Shown here: piece by piece, positions 26,359-34,934 of the stretch | Layout of the letters: each line of letters starts with the position of its first letter | Numbering within the stretch: the stretch's first letter is position 1 | Assembly (NCBI RefSeq): GCF_002156385.1 | Contig: NZ_MVJM01000001.1 | Coordinates: forward strand, 329,573 to 393,572 | Source of the DNA: Halalkalibacter urbisdiaboli | GTDB lineage: Bacteria > Bacillota > Bacilli > Bacillales > Bacillaceae_D | Reading direction: 5' to 3' | Length of the DNA stretch: 64,000 nt | Translations under genes and position numbers: made by a program | Notes under the pieces: generated by a model | Databases searched by the model: none | Told to the model about the DNA's origin: nothing | What the model saw: only the letters and a program-made list of their open reading frames with translations

Positions 26359-26516
26359 TCTAGGCAGGTCTCCTGACTCATGCATCAACAGAACTTTCCC
26401 CTTCCCATCAATAGACAGTGGTTTATTGAAAGCTCCTAGCAATTACAGTGGCGGGACCGTGTTGGACTTACACCAACTTCCCTATTAACATCCCTGTGCT
26501 CCAAGGATGACCTAGA
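26359..26516 (-). ncRNA. Cobalamin (AdoCbl) riboswitch
   Basis: On the minus strand the P1 stem TCTAGG (26516-26511) pairs with CCTAGA (26364-26359). Between them are the conserved GGGAAGTTGGTGTAAGTCC and CGGTCCCGCCACTGTAA segments and the B12 box TCAGGAGACCTGCC near the 3' end (about 26377-26364). All core elements of the class are present. It controls the downstream operon from btuF to pduO by repressing it when adenosylcobalamin is abundant. Confidence 0.96.
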
Positions 26517-26620
26517 TTTTTTCTATGAATATTTTGACGTATGTTTATTATACATGAATTTTCATTATTCGAAAGACATTCACTCCATTTTTTCACGTAA
26601 TTGTTTCTTATGAAACAAGA

Positions 26621-28414
26621 TTAATCGCTAAGATTTTTATCTTCATGGGGCAAAAAGAAAGAAAATGTCGTTCCCTCATTTATTTTGCTATGAACCGAAA
26701 TCGTTCCTTTATGTGCTTCGACAATATTCTTTGCGATCGCCAAGCCAAGACCCGTTCCGCCTCGGTCACGAGTACGTGCCTTATCAGCTTTGTAAAAGCG
26801 CTCGAACACATAAGGGAGATCCTCTTCTGGAATACCCGATCCATTATCAATGATTTCAAATCGTACGCCCTCTTCATAAGGGGAAATTACGAGTCGAACC
26901 GTACCCTTCTCACTCGTATGACGAATAGCATTATGGAGTAAATTTGTTAGTACTTGTTCTATACGGTCAGGATCAATATTAAGTATATGATGATCAATTT
27001 GTAAGTCATAAGCCAGTTCTACACCTTGTTCTTTTGCATACCCTTGGAATTTACGGATAATCCGAGCTGAGAACGTATGGATATCAACTAATTCTTTATT
27101 TAACTCAATATGTCCGGCTTCCATTCTAGCAAGGTCTAATAATTCATTAACAAGTCGACCCATTCGTAAGGATTCATCGTAAATGATGCTCGCAAGCTCT
27201 TTCTTTTCTTCATCTGATCCTGCTATATCATCGACTATCGCCTCACTATACCCTTGCAACATCGAAATTGGTGTCCTTAATTCATGTGAAACGTTGGCAA
27301 TAAAGTCCTTACGTAATTTGTCATGACGTCTTTCTTCGGTCATATCACGAATGACCGCAACAGCTCCTCTTACGTAATTATGATCATATAAAGGAGTCAT
27401 TAAAACAGCCCAGCTTCTCCCTTGAACATCAATTTCCGTCATTTGTTCTCTTTCAAACATAACAACTTGTTCAAATAGCTTTTGAATGTCCTTCGGTAAA
27501 GTTTGAGTTGCTTGCTCAGTCATTCCTTGCTCATAGTACCATGATTGAAAAAAGCGTTCAGCAGGTGGATTTGTTACGATTACTTCTCCTTTTCGATCAA
27601 GTGTAATGACACCATCTGCCATACTAACCAGAATTCTAGATAGTTGTTCTTTTTCTTGATTAAGTGCATTAATATTTCGATTTAACTCTCGACCCATTCG
27701 ATTAAATGCAATGGCAAGCTGCCCAATTTCATCATGGGTTAAAATGGGCACCTTCGTATTGAATTTGCCTTGGGCCACTTCTAAGGCAACTTGACGCATC
27801 TTCCGTAACGGTGCTGTGACACGTGATGATAGAAAAAAGGCAAAGACCGTTGTTAATACTAAAGCAATCGCAGCTGAAAAATAAACGATCCGGCGCGTTT
27901 CCTGAGACGTTTCTTCAATTGCAGATAGCGATTGATAAATAAATACTGCACTATTTTCTAGGCGGTCGGGCTGTAACGGCACACCAACTACCATAATTTC
28001 TGAATGAACCTCTTCTCCTCCACCTATAAACGGAAAATCCCCTTCAGTTGCAACTACTTGCTCACCGGCAAATACTTCGGAAAGAACAGGGTCCTGAAGA
28101 AATAAGTTTAGTGGAACTTGCAACGTCTCAGAGGCATCGGAGCTCCAGATTTTCTCACCTTCGACTAGTACAATCGCATGCGTATCTAATGATGTACCAT
28201 AACGTGAAATCGTATTAATCGCATTATTTTGGTCATCATGTCCTTCAAAAATAGCAGCAATCATTGTTGCTTGATTGATTAGCTTTGACTCTGCCTCTTC
28301 TACGTGAAATCGTTCAAACGATTGCAATAGCATAACCATTAAAATCGTTAAAACTACTGATACGAGTAGTAATATCGTAACCCATAGCTTTCCAACCACA
28401 CTACTCCAAAGCAT
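26621..28414 (-). CDS. resE: ResE sensor histidine kinase
   Basis: This membrane sensor kinase of the ResDE two-component system responds to oxygen limitation and nitric oxide. It has 597 residues. Domains: first membrane helix (about 10-30), an extracytoplasmic sensor (about 35-170), a second helix (180-200), HAMP (about 200-255; PLRKMRQVALEVAQGKFNTKVP), a PAS domain (about 265-365), the phospho-acceptor histidine in FIANVSHELRTPISMLQG, and the HATPase_c domain with N box HNAIRH, G1 DNGSGIPEEDLPYVFERF and G2 GGTGLGLAI. It overlaps resD by one base (TAATG). A small imperfect hairpin at 26601-26618 downstream may terminate it weakly. Confidence 0.95.
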   Translation of the reverse strand: MLWSSVVGKLWVTILLLVSVVLTILMVMLLQSFERFHVEEAESKLINQATMIAAIFEGHDDQNNAINTISRYGTSLDTHAIVLVEGEKIWSSDASETLQVPLNLFLQDPVLSEVFAGEQVVATEGDFPFIGGGEEVHSEIMVVGVPLQPDRLENSAVFIYQSLSAIEETSQETRRIVYFSAAIALVLTTVFAFFLSSRVTAPLRKMRQVALEVAQGKFNTKVPILTHDEIGQLAIAFNRMGRELNRNINALNQEKEQLSRILVSMADGVITLDRKGEVIVTNPPAERFFQSWYYEQGMTEQATQTLPKDIQKLFEQVVMFEREQMTEIDVQGRSWAVLMTPLYDHNYVRGAVAVIRDMTEERRHDKLRKDFIANVSHELRTPISMLQGYSEAIVDDIAGSDEEKKELASIIYDESLRMGRLVNELLDLARMEAGHIELNKELVDIHTFSARIIRKFQGYAKEQGVELAYDLQIDHHILNIDPDRIEQVLTNLLHNAIRHTSEKGTVRLVISPYEEGVRFEIIDNGSGIPEEDLPYVFERFYKADKARTRDRGGTGLGLAIAKNIVEAHKGTISVHSKINEGTTFSFFLPHEDKNLSD

Positions 28415-29130
28415 TACTCTTTCACAGCCTCAAATTTATAGCCGACACCCCAAACGGTTGAAATCATCGTAGCTGCATCTGGAGAAACACGGTTTAATTT
28501 TTCACGAAGGCGTTTAATATGTGTATCGACTGTTCGCAAATCTCCAAAGAAATCATAATTCCAGACGTCCTTCAATAATTGCTCACGTGAAAATACTTTA
28601 TCAGGGGATTGAGCTAAATAATGAAGAAGCTCGTACTCCTTAGGCGTTAAACTAATTACTTCACCTGATACCGTAACTCGGTGGGCATCATTATCTATTG
28701 TTAAATGTTGAAAGACGAGTACATCTTTTGCTTGAGTATCGGTTTGCAAAAACTTAGTAGAAGACGAACGACGTAACAAGGCTTTAACTCTTAGTACAAC
28801 TTCTCGAGGGCTAAATGGCTTGACAATATAATCATCTGTTCCAACCTCGAAGCCTTGAACTCGATTTGCTTCCTCTCCTTTAGCTGTTAGCATCATCACT
28901 GGTGTTGCCTTTGTTTTACGGAGTTCCAGACATACTTCAATGCCGTCCATCCCCGGCATCATAATATCAAGCAAAATTAAATCAAAATCGTCAGTTAAAG
29001 CAAGCTCTAACGCCTTTTCACCATTTTCAGCTTCAAGTACTTCATAGTTTTCACGCTCTAAGTACATCTTCAATAATCGACGAATCCGATCCTCGTCATC
29101 AACGACAAGAATTCTAGCTTCTTTTTCCAT
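28414..29130 (-). CDS. resD: ResD response regulator
   Basis: This OmpR-family response regulator activates anaerobic respiration and cytochrome genes and is itself part of the res locus. It has 238 residues. The receiver domain has DDEDR acidic residues, the phosphorylation Asp in LILLDIMMPGMDG (Asp near 54), Thr in MLTAKGE and Lys in IVKPFSP. The winged-helix DNA-binding domain (about 140-235) includes LTPKEYELLHYLAQSPDKVFSREQLL and VDTHIKRLREKL. The start ATG 29130 has GGAGGCAG upstream. A terminator between resC and resD suggests that resDE is also transcribed from its own promoter. Confidence 0.96.
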   Translation of the reverse strand: MEKEARILVVDDEDRIRRLLKMYLERENYEVLEAENGEKALELALTDDFDLILLDIMMPGMDGIEVCLELRKTKATPVMMLTAKGEEANRVQGFEVGTDDYIVKPFSPREVVLRVKALLRRSSSTKFLQTDTQAKDVLVFQHLTIDNDAHRVTVSGEVISLTPKEYELLHYLAQSPDKVFSREQLLKDVWNYDFFGDLRTVDTHIKRLREKLNRVSPDAATMISTVWGVGYKFEAVKE

Positions 29131-29210
29131 TTAATCTGCCTCCTTATATCACTCTATATAGTGTAACATTTCCTTTAGTAAAGGATAAACTCGTAAATAA
29201 AACCTAAGGC

Positions 29211-29238
29211 AAAACCCTCGCATAGTCGCGAGGGTTTT
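29211..29238 (-). terminator. Terminator between resC and resD
   Basis: AAAACCCTCGC and GCGAGGGTTTT form a perfect 11-bp stem with a 6-nt loop. The trailing T run is part of the stem (TTTTGCC), so it may be only partly efficient and allow readthrough from resABC into resDE. Confidence 0.75.
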
Positions 29239-29244
29239 CCGTCA

Positions 29245-30432
29245 TTATGCGTAAGAATGCAAGCCGGCAATAACAAGGTTGACGAAAACGAGGTTAAACA
29301 TAATTATCGCAAAACCAATCACACAAAGCCATGCTGACTTTTCCCCATGCCAACCTCGAGATAAGCGCAAGTGGAGATAAGCCGCATAAAATAAAAACGT
29401 AATAAGCGCCCAAACCTCTTTTGGATCCCATCCCCAAAAACGCGTCCAAGCAATTTGTGCCCAAATCATCGCAAAGATTAAACCGCCTAATGTAAAGACC
29501 GGAAATCCAATAGCGATAGCTCGATAACTAACCTCATCAACGGATTGTGGACTTATTCCCTTTAAAATTGGTTGAATCGCAGCACCAATTCGTTTGCGTA
29601 AAATTAGACGTAACAATCCATATAAAATAAGACCTGATAGTAGCGACCAAATGACTGTATTTAAATCATCACTAATGATAAAAGCTGGCATATGAAAGAG
29701 TGGCTTCATGACCCCTTCAGTTAATAATTCGCCTTGATGAGGACCTACAATTGCAGGTAAATGGTATGTCATTTCTGCTGCAGCTTCCTGCTCATTTATA
29801 TATGAAAATGTCGCTTCATATCCCATCCCTTTAAAGGACGACACAATAAGAATAAAGCCTACAAGACTTAAAAGACAATACATAATACATTCTAAAGCCT
29901 TTGTTTGTTTATTCGATTTTGTGAAGTCGATTGTCCGAATCAAATAAACAAGCCCTGCGGCAAACCCAATCGATAAAATCCCTTGTCCTAAAGCAACCGT
30001 TGTTACGTGAATTTTTAACCAATAGCTTTGAAGCGCTGGTATAAGTGGAGCCACCTCACGTGGAAACATTGAAGCATAGGCAATAATTAACATAACAATC
30101 GGCATCGTGAATAGACCTAACACATTCGTTCGATATATTGCGAAAATAATAATAAATGCAAACCCCATCGCAATTCCTAAGAAGGTCATATATTCAAACA
30201 TGTTACTTACGGGGGCATGTCCTGCAACGATCCACCTCGTTACAAAATACCCCATTGCAAATAAAAATGCGCCAATTGAAAAAATAAAACCAAATAACCC
30301 CCAACGGTTTCCCTTCATTTCTCCTTCCTTGTTGCGCCACTTCTTTCCTGTTAGAGACACAGCAAAAGCAATCGTCGCAGCAAGATAGAGGAAAAAGGCA
30401 ACCAATAACAAATTACCGCTTAATGCTGCCAT
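29245..30432 (-). CDS. resC: Cytochrome c biogenesis protein ResC (CcsA)
   Basis: This integral membrane haem-handling component of the system II cytochrome c maturation machinery, with ResB, exports haem and ligates it to apocytochrome c. It has 395 residues and about eight to nine membrane helices. The tryptophan-rich haem-binding segment [18 protein letters not shown] lies near residue 328, and conserved histidines flank it in helices ([24 protein letters not shown]). It is encoded 3 bp after resB and ends in a terminator. The start is ATG 30432. Gene order resA-resB-resC-resD-resE equals that of B. subtilis. Confidence 0.95.
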   Translation of the reverse strand: MAALSGNLLLVAFFLYLAATIAFAVSLTGKKWRNKEGEMKGNRWGLFGFIFSIGAFLFAMGYFVTRWIVAGHAPVSNMFEYMTFLGIAMGFAFIIIFAIYRTNVLGLFTMPIVMLIIAYASMFPREVAPLIPALQSYWLKIHVTTVALGQGILSIGFAAGLVYLIRTIDFTKSNKQTKALECIMYCLLSLVGFILIVSSFKGMGYEATFSYINEQEAAAEMTYHLPAIVGPHQGELLTEGVMKPLFHMPAFIISDDLNTVIWSLLSGLILYGLLRLILRKRIGAAIQPILKGISPQSVDEVSYRAIAIGFPVFTLGGLIFAMIWAQIAWTRFWGWDPKEVWALITFLFYAAYLHLRLSRGWHGEKSAWLCVIGFAIIMFNLVFVNLVIAGLHSYA

Positions 30433-30435
30433 TGT

Positions 30436-32088
30436 TTAACCTCCCTGCTCTTCTTTCTTCCCTTTTTCTAGGTTTTTCTCTTCTTCATCTATTTGGTCTA
30501 CAGGCGCCTCAACATTGGTACCTTCGAACGCATAATCGATATCTTTACGTAAAGCTAGATAATTTTTATTTGTATGTCCTGCAACCCATATTTCCCCGTC
30601 AATCCGTTGAATCCAAATACGTCGATGTGCCCAATATGAGCCTTGAATAAGACCGAACATAAAGACGACCCCGCCTGCAATCAGAAATGGTAACGTATAA
30701 TCCTTCCTCACTGTAAGTCCCGTCACATGCTTTGTCTCAACATCAACAAATGTCATTTTGTATTCATTTTCACCTAGTGGTTCTAAGTTTGTCCGTATTC
30801 CAACAAAGCTTACTTCTCCATCTGGCGTATCAGGTGTAATCATGTTAAAAATGAAAACAGGATTATTAGGAACTTTTGAACGAGTTGACGGCTGATTTTG
30901 ATCGTTCATGTAGAAATCCTGAAAATACTCTCTAATTTCAACTTGATAGCCATCTCCTAGATCATAAACTGGTTCTGGATCATATAAATCAATATCCATT
31001 CTCCCAATTTGTTCACCCGTATCCTTATGTTCAAGTGTGAAGCTCATGACATTTAACTCGTTAAGCTTATAATCAACTTGATACAAAGCAAAGCCTTCAA
31101 ATTTCAACGGTTCATTGACTCTAATCTCATGTCTTTCAACCTCTGTTAAATCAAGCTCTTCCCCTACAACATTAACATTCTCATTTTTATATAAAACTGC
31201 ATCTGTTTGATAGGTTTTAACTACGAGACCGCCTGAACGTTGGATTGCTTCAGAAAATTTTTCATCGCTTTCATCATAAAGTTCAACCATAAACCGTTCA
31301 TTTTCCAAGTAATACTCCGCATTTGTCCCAGGAATAACCGCTGTTTCGCCTTCACGTAGCCATAAACTAGCATCAACATACATACCCGGGAAATAACGCA
31401 GCATACAACCTAGTAAAAAAATGATAAGACCGACATGATTAATATAGGGCCCCCAGCGAGCAAATCTCCCTTTTTCAGCAGCAAGATTGCCGTTTTCCTC
31501 AGAAAGATTATAGTTTTTTTCCTCTAATCTTTTTTTTATTACTGAAAAAGCCTGTTCCTCATCCTCTACCTTACTTTTCCCGAAAATGCGTTGTTTCTTT
31601 AAGAAATTTGGATGACGAGTGACCCGTTGCGCTTTTAGCGCACGGTATAGTGGAACAACTCTATCCAGACTAGCTATGATTAATGAAATACCGAGAGAGG
31701 CTATTAGAAGCATATACCACCAGGAGCCATATAGATTATGAAAACCTAATTGATAGTATAATTGTCCAAGAACACCATACTCATCTTTATAATATTGAGC
31801 TGGGCTTACCGTACGCGGGATATACATCTCTTGTGGGAAAATCGTACCTAAGGAAGAGGCGACCAGAAGCAGTACGATAATCCAGATCCCTACTTTTACA
31901 GACGAGAAAAACATCCATATTTTATCGATTAACGTTGTTGTATAAGTTTGTGAACGACGGGCTACCCCTTCATAACGCATGTTAAGTAGCTTCGATTCAC
32001 CCTCTTGGCCAATCGGATTACCACAATGTTCACAAATGACTGTTCCAAATCGGTTATGATGTCCACATTCGCATGTTTGCTTACTCAT
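30436..32088 (-). CDS. resB: Cytochrome c biogenesis protein ResB (Ccs1)
   Basis: This membrane partner of ResC has 550 residues. The N-terminus is an unusual zinc-ribbon-like segment, CxC (residues 6-8) and CEHC (19-22), also present in Bacillus ResB. Then come transmembrane helices (about 68-90, 125-150, 215-235), a large extracytoplasmic domain (about 240-450) and a last helix near 460-485, followed by a charged C-terminal tail rich in Glu/Lys. The protein presents apocytochrome c for haem attachment. It follows resA by 16 bp and precedes resC by 3 bp. Start ATG 32088. Confidence 0.94.
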   Translation of the reverse strand: MSKQTCECGHHNRFGTVICEHCGNPIGQEGESKLLNMRYEGVARRSQTYTTTLIDKIWMFFSSVKVGIWIIVLLLVASSLGTIFPQEMYIPRTVSPAQYYKDEYGVLGQLYYQLGFHNLYGSWWYMLLIASLGISLIIASLDRVVPLYRALKAQRVTRHPNFLKKQRIFGKSKVEDEEQAFSVIKKRLEEKNYNLSEENGNLAAEKGRFARWGPYINHVGLIIFLLGCMLRYFPGMYVDASLWLREGETAVIPGTNAEYYLENERFMVELYDESDEKFSEAIQRSGGLVVKTYQTDAVLYKNENVNVVGEELDLTEVERHEIRVNEPLKFEGFALYQVDYKLNELNVMSFTLEHKDTGEQIGRMDIDLYDPEPVYDLGDGYQVEIREYFQDFYMNDQNQPSTRSKVPNNPVFIFNMITPDTPDGEVSFVGIRTNLEPLGENEYKMTFVDVETKHVTGLTVRKDYTLPFLIAGGVVFMFGLIQGSYWAHRRIWIQRIDGEIWVAGHTNKNYLALRKDIDYAFEGTNVEAPVDQIDEEEKNLEKGKKEEQGG

Positions 32089-32104
32089 TATTCTAGCACC
32101 TCAA

Positions 32105-32632
32105 TTATGAAGCAGGGACAATTTTTTCCATAAACTCCCTGACCATCTTATCCGTCATGCCGCCTTGATGAACATGAACGATTGTACCTTGTTCATCAAT
32201 TAAAATTGTTGTTGGAAGGGGGTTAATCCCATAAGCATCACTTACTTTCATCCCCTTATCAATGGCGACTGGGAAAGAAAGCTTGTAACGACTAACGAAG
32301 CGCTCAACAGTTAATTCTGGCTCACTCACATTAACGGCTACGATTTCAACCCCTTTTTCTTTATACTCTTGGTAGAGGTTTTCCATAACAGGCATTTCCT
32401 TCTCACAAGGTCGGCAGTAGGTACCCCAAAAATTTAGAAAGACGCCTTTTCCTTTCAGCTCATCTAACTCAAGCCGTTCACCTTCTAGGTCATGTAAAAC
32501 AAAATTAACTGAATCGTTTCCTGCCTTAGCAACACTATGATCAGCAAAGAAATTAGAATAAAACGTATAGCCTAGTGCAGCCGCAATGACAAAGAGGATC
32601 GAAGCACGCATAATTAATCGACGTTGTTTCAT
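32105..32632 (-). CDS. resA: Thiol-disulfide oxidoreductase ResA
   Basis: This membrane-anchored thioredoxin-like protein reduces the haem-binding cysteines of apocytochrome c outside the membrane. It has 175 residues: N-terminal uncleaved helix (about 8-27), then the TlpA/ResA thioredoxin fold with active site WGTYCRPCEKEMP (CRPC rather than the CEPC of B. subtilis ResA), VNVSEPELTVERFV, and the cis-proline loop NPLPTTILID. It is the first gene of resABC. Start ATG 32632 has AAAGGGAG upstream. An inverted repeat without T run lies in its leader. Confidence 0.94.
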   Translation of the reverse strand: MKQRRLIMRASILFVIAAALGYTFYSNFFADHSVAKAGNDSVNFVLHDLEGERLELDELKGKGVFLNFWGTYCRPCEKEMPVMENLYQEYKEKGVEIVAVNVSEPELTVERFVSRYKLSFPVAIDKGMKVSDAYGINPLPTTILIDEQGTIVHVHQGGMTDKMVREFMEKIVPAS

Positions 32633-32664
32633 ATAAATCTCCCTTTCATCCTTCCCTTATCAGA

Positions 32665-32692
32665 GCCTCCTTGAGCTTTTTATCAAGGAGGC
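32665..32692. repeat. Inverted repeat in the resA leader
   Basis: GCCTCCTTG (32665-32673) and CAAGGAGGC (32684-32692) form a perfect 9-bp stem with a 10-nt loop, between rluB and resA. No T run follows on either strand, so it is not a normal terminator. It lies 33 bp before the resA start and could be an operator or an RNA structure covering the region before the ribosome site. Confidence 0.5.
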
Positions 32693-32752
32693 ATACATAC
32701 AGTAACATCAGTTTTTATTATACCGTTAGATACAAGTCGGTAAGGTATCGTT

Positions 32753-33481
32753 TTATGACGGTTTCGTGACAGCTAATTCACGTAAATGCTTGACTTCGAT
32801 TGGCTTTAATGGACGAGACTCGCCAGGATTAAGGCCACGCAAATTTAAAAAGCTATACTCTTCCCTTTTCAGTTTCATAACAGGGTGTCCGATTGCGTCA
32901 AACATTCGACGCACCTGACGATTTCGCCCCTCATGAATGGTTAATCTAACAATCGCGGTTTGTTTTTTCTTATCGATTGACATCATCTTAACCTTCGCCG
33001 GTGCAGTTTTACCATCTTCTAGTACGACTCCATTTTGAAGCTGCTTTAACATCTCTCTCGTTGGAATGCCACGAACTTTTGCAACATACACCTTATCAAT
33101 GCGATGCTTCGGGTGCATCAATAAATTAGCAAATTCGCCGTCATTCGTCATTAAAATTAACCCAGATGTGTCATAATCTAACCGTCCGACCGGAAACACT
33201 CGCTGCTCTAGTTGCAAGAAATCAGTAACTACCTTTCTTCCTTTGTCATCATTAACACTAGAAATAACACCACTAGGTTTATACAATAAGTAATAAACTG
33301 GTTCCTCACGATCAATTGGAATCCCATTCACTTCAATTTTATCTTTATTTGGGATAACCTTAACCCCTAATTCTCGAACAACTTTTCCATTTACTTTTAC
33401 TTTGCCATCAACGATCAATTCTTCCGCTTTTCTTCGCGAAGTAACTCCCGCCTGTGCGATTACTTTTTGCAACCGTTCCAT
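32753..33481 (-). CDS. rluB: Pseudouridine synthase RluB
   Basis: This enzyme converts uridine to pseudouridine in 23S rRNA (RsuA/RluB family). It has 242 residues: an N-terminal S4 RNA-binding domain (about 2-60; RLQKVIAQAGVTSRRKAEELI, VKVNGKVV) and the catalytic domain with the active Asp in FPVGRLDYDTSGLILMTNDGE. Other motifs are KVRGIPTREML and HEGRNRQVRRMF. The start is ATG 33481: GAGGTGAACGA lies directly upstream, and the longer frame to 33529 is not conserved. It lies between spmB and resA, as in B. subtilis. Confidence 0.95.
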   Translation of the reverse strand: MERLQKVIAQAGVTSRRKAEELIVDGKVKVNGKVVRELGVKVIPNKDKIEVNGIPIDREEPVYYLLYKPSGVISSVNDDKGRKVVTDFLQLEQRVFPVGRLDYDTSGLILMTNDGEFANLLMHPKHRIDKVYVAKVRGIPTREMLKQLQNGVVLEDGKTAPAKVKMMSIDKKKQTAIVRLTIHEGRNRQVRRMFDAIGHPVMKLKREEYSFLNLRGLNPGESRPLKPIEVKHLRELAVTKPS

Positions 33482-33563
33482 TTCGTTCACCTCATGTACA
33501 ATCATACTCTTCCAATTTCTAATTAACAAGTAAATGAGGTTGCCAAAAAGGGACTATTCTCGA

Positions 33564-33600
33564 GGGCACTGAAAAAGGGTGCTTTTCACCTTTTTCAGTG
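33564..33600. repeat. Dispersed hairpin repeat, copy 2
   Basis: GGGCACTGAAAAAGGGTG followed by CTTTT and CACCTTTTTCAGTG forms a stem with one bulged base. It matches the hairpin at 16146-16184 in the core. It lies in the 325-bp gap between rluB and spmB, which apart from this and the spmB terminator shows nothing recognisable. Confidence 0.7.
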
Positions 33601-33765
33601 GCTTCCTATTCTCCTTAATGAACAACCTCAAGCAACAGTCATCAAGATTATCGCTAGAAAACCTTCATCCTTTAAAGCGTATCCTCCATTTTATTACACG
33701 TTAAAAAGGGTTCTTGTGAATTGTAGCATAACCAAAATAAGAACGAAAATTTCATCTATCTTGCA

Positions 33766-33802
33766 AATAAAAAAGACCGGCGTGTTTTACTCACACCAGT
33801 CT
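33766..33802 (-). terminator. Terminator after spmB
   Basis: On the minus strand AGACTGGTGTG (33802-33792) pairs with CACGCCGGTCT (33784-33774), with two G-T pairs, followed by TTTTTATTTG. It closes the dacB-spmA-spmB operon. Confidence 0.8.
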
Positions 33803-33807
33803 ACGGG

Positions 33808-34341
33808 TTACACTCCAAATACGAGTGTAACAATGACAATTGAAGCAATAATTCCTACTAAATCGGCTAATAGCCCTACCTTTAGAGCATCACCCATTTT
33901 CCGAATTCCAACTGCCCCGAAATAAACAGTTAACACATACAATGTTGTATCCGTACTTCCTTGCATTGTTGAAGCTAAGCGGCCGATAAAAGAATCAGGT
34001 CCAAACGTTGCAATTAAATCTGAGGTCATTCCTAGTGCACCTGTACCAGAAATGGGACGTATTAATGCTAATGGAACGATTTCAGAAGGAACCCCAACCG
34101 CATGCAACGCAGGTTTCATGAGCTCAATCATAAATTCCATTGCACCTGATGCCCGAAAAACTGAAATTGCAACTAGCATCCCAACTAAATAAGGGATGAT
34201 TGATATCGCCATCCCAAACCCCTCTTTAGCTCCTTCAACAAATGTTTCATAGGTTGGTACTCGTTTATACGTTCCATATACTAATACAAATGCAATAAGC
34301 AAAGGTATAAACCAAATCGAAACTGTTGTAAGCCATCCCAT
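33808..34341 (-). CDS. spmB: Spore maturation protein B
   Basis: This membrane protein of 177 residues is needed for full dehydration of the spore core. It has about four to five membrane helices and the nucleoside-recognition (Gate) domain family fold, with GVPSEIVPLALIRPISGTGALGMTSDLIATFGPDS (about residues 83-117) as its conserved core. It overlaps spmA by one base. In B. subtilis mutants of spmA/spmB give spores with wetter cores and lower heat resistance. In this operon it works with DacB, which trims the cortex. Start ATG 34341. Confidence 0.94.
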   Translation of the reverse strand: MGWLTTVSIWFIPLLIAFVLVYGTYKRVPTYETFVEGAKEGFGMAISIIPYLVGMLVAISVFRASGAMEFMIELMKPALHAVGVPSEIVPLALIRPISGTGALGMTSDLIATFGPDSFIGRLASTMQGSTDTTLYVLTVYFGAVGIRKMGDALKVGLLADLVGIIASIVIVTLVFGV

Positions 34342-34934
34342 TAGACGCGCCCCTTTCGAACTCGCCTATAATAAAAATAACGGTCAATTAAAATGGCTCC
34401 AATTGTCGAGCAGGTTGTTGCGACTAATGTCGTTCCAACAATCTCTGTTGGAGAAACGGAGTCATAGCTCATCCGAATAGAGATGACCGTTGTCGGAATT
34501 AAAGTGATACTCGCTGTGTTAACGGCGAGTAACGTAATCATTGAACGACTGGCTTGGTCACTACCACCGTTTAATTCCTTTAGTTGCTCCATTGCTTTAA
34601 TCCCCATTGGAGTCGCAGCATTCCCTAAACCAAACATGTTAGCTGTCATATTAGAAAGAATGTACCCCATAGCAGGATGATTAGGTGGAACCTCAGGAAA
34701 GAGTCTTGTTGCGACTGGACGGAGTATCCTTGCAAGACTATTTAATAATCCGGCTACTTGGGCAATTCGCATTAAACCTAACCAAAATACGAGAATGCTA
34801 ATTAATCCAAAGCAAATCGTCACCGCGTCTTTTGCACCAGAAAAAATCGCTTCGTTCACATCACCCATTTTTCCATTTATCGCAGCAAACCCAATTCCGA
34901 TGACTAGCATGCTAACCCAAATTTTATTTATCAA
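34341..34934 (-). CDS. spmA: Spore maturation protein A
   Basis: This membrane protein, partner of SpmB, has 197 residues. It has several membrane helices and the Gate-domain signature GYILSNMTANMFGLGNAATPMGIKAMEQL (about residues 107-135). The N-terminal segment NKIWVSMLVIGIGFAAINGKM is typical of SpmA. It overlaps the dacB end by 11 nt. SpmA and SpmB are often considered together as a two-part transporter affecting core dehydration, but the substrate is unknown. Start ATG 34934. Confidence 0.94.
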   Translation of the reverse strand: MINKIWVSMLVIGIGFAAINGKMGDVNEAIFSGAKDAVTICFGLISILVFWLGLMRIAQVAGLLNSLARILRPVATRLFPEVPPNHPAMGYILSNMTANMFGLGNAATPMGIKAMEQLKELNGGSDQASRSMITLLAVNTASITLIPTTVISIRMSYDSVSPTEIVGTTLVATTCSTIGAILIDRYFYYRRVRKGRV

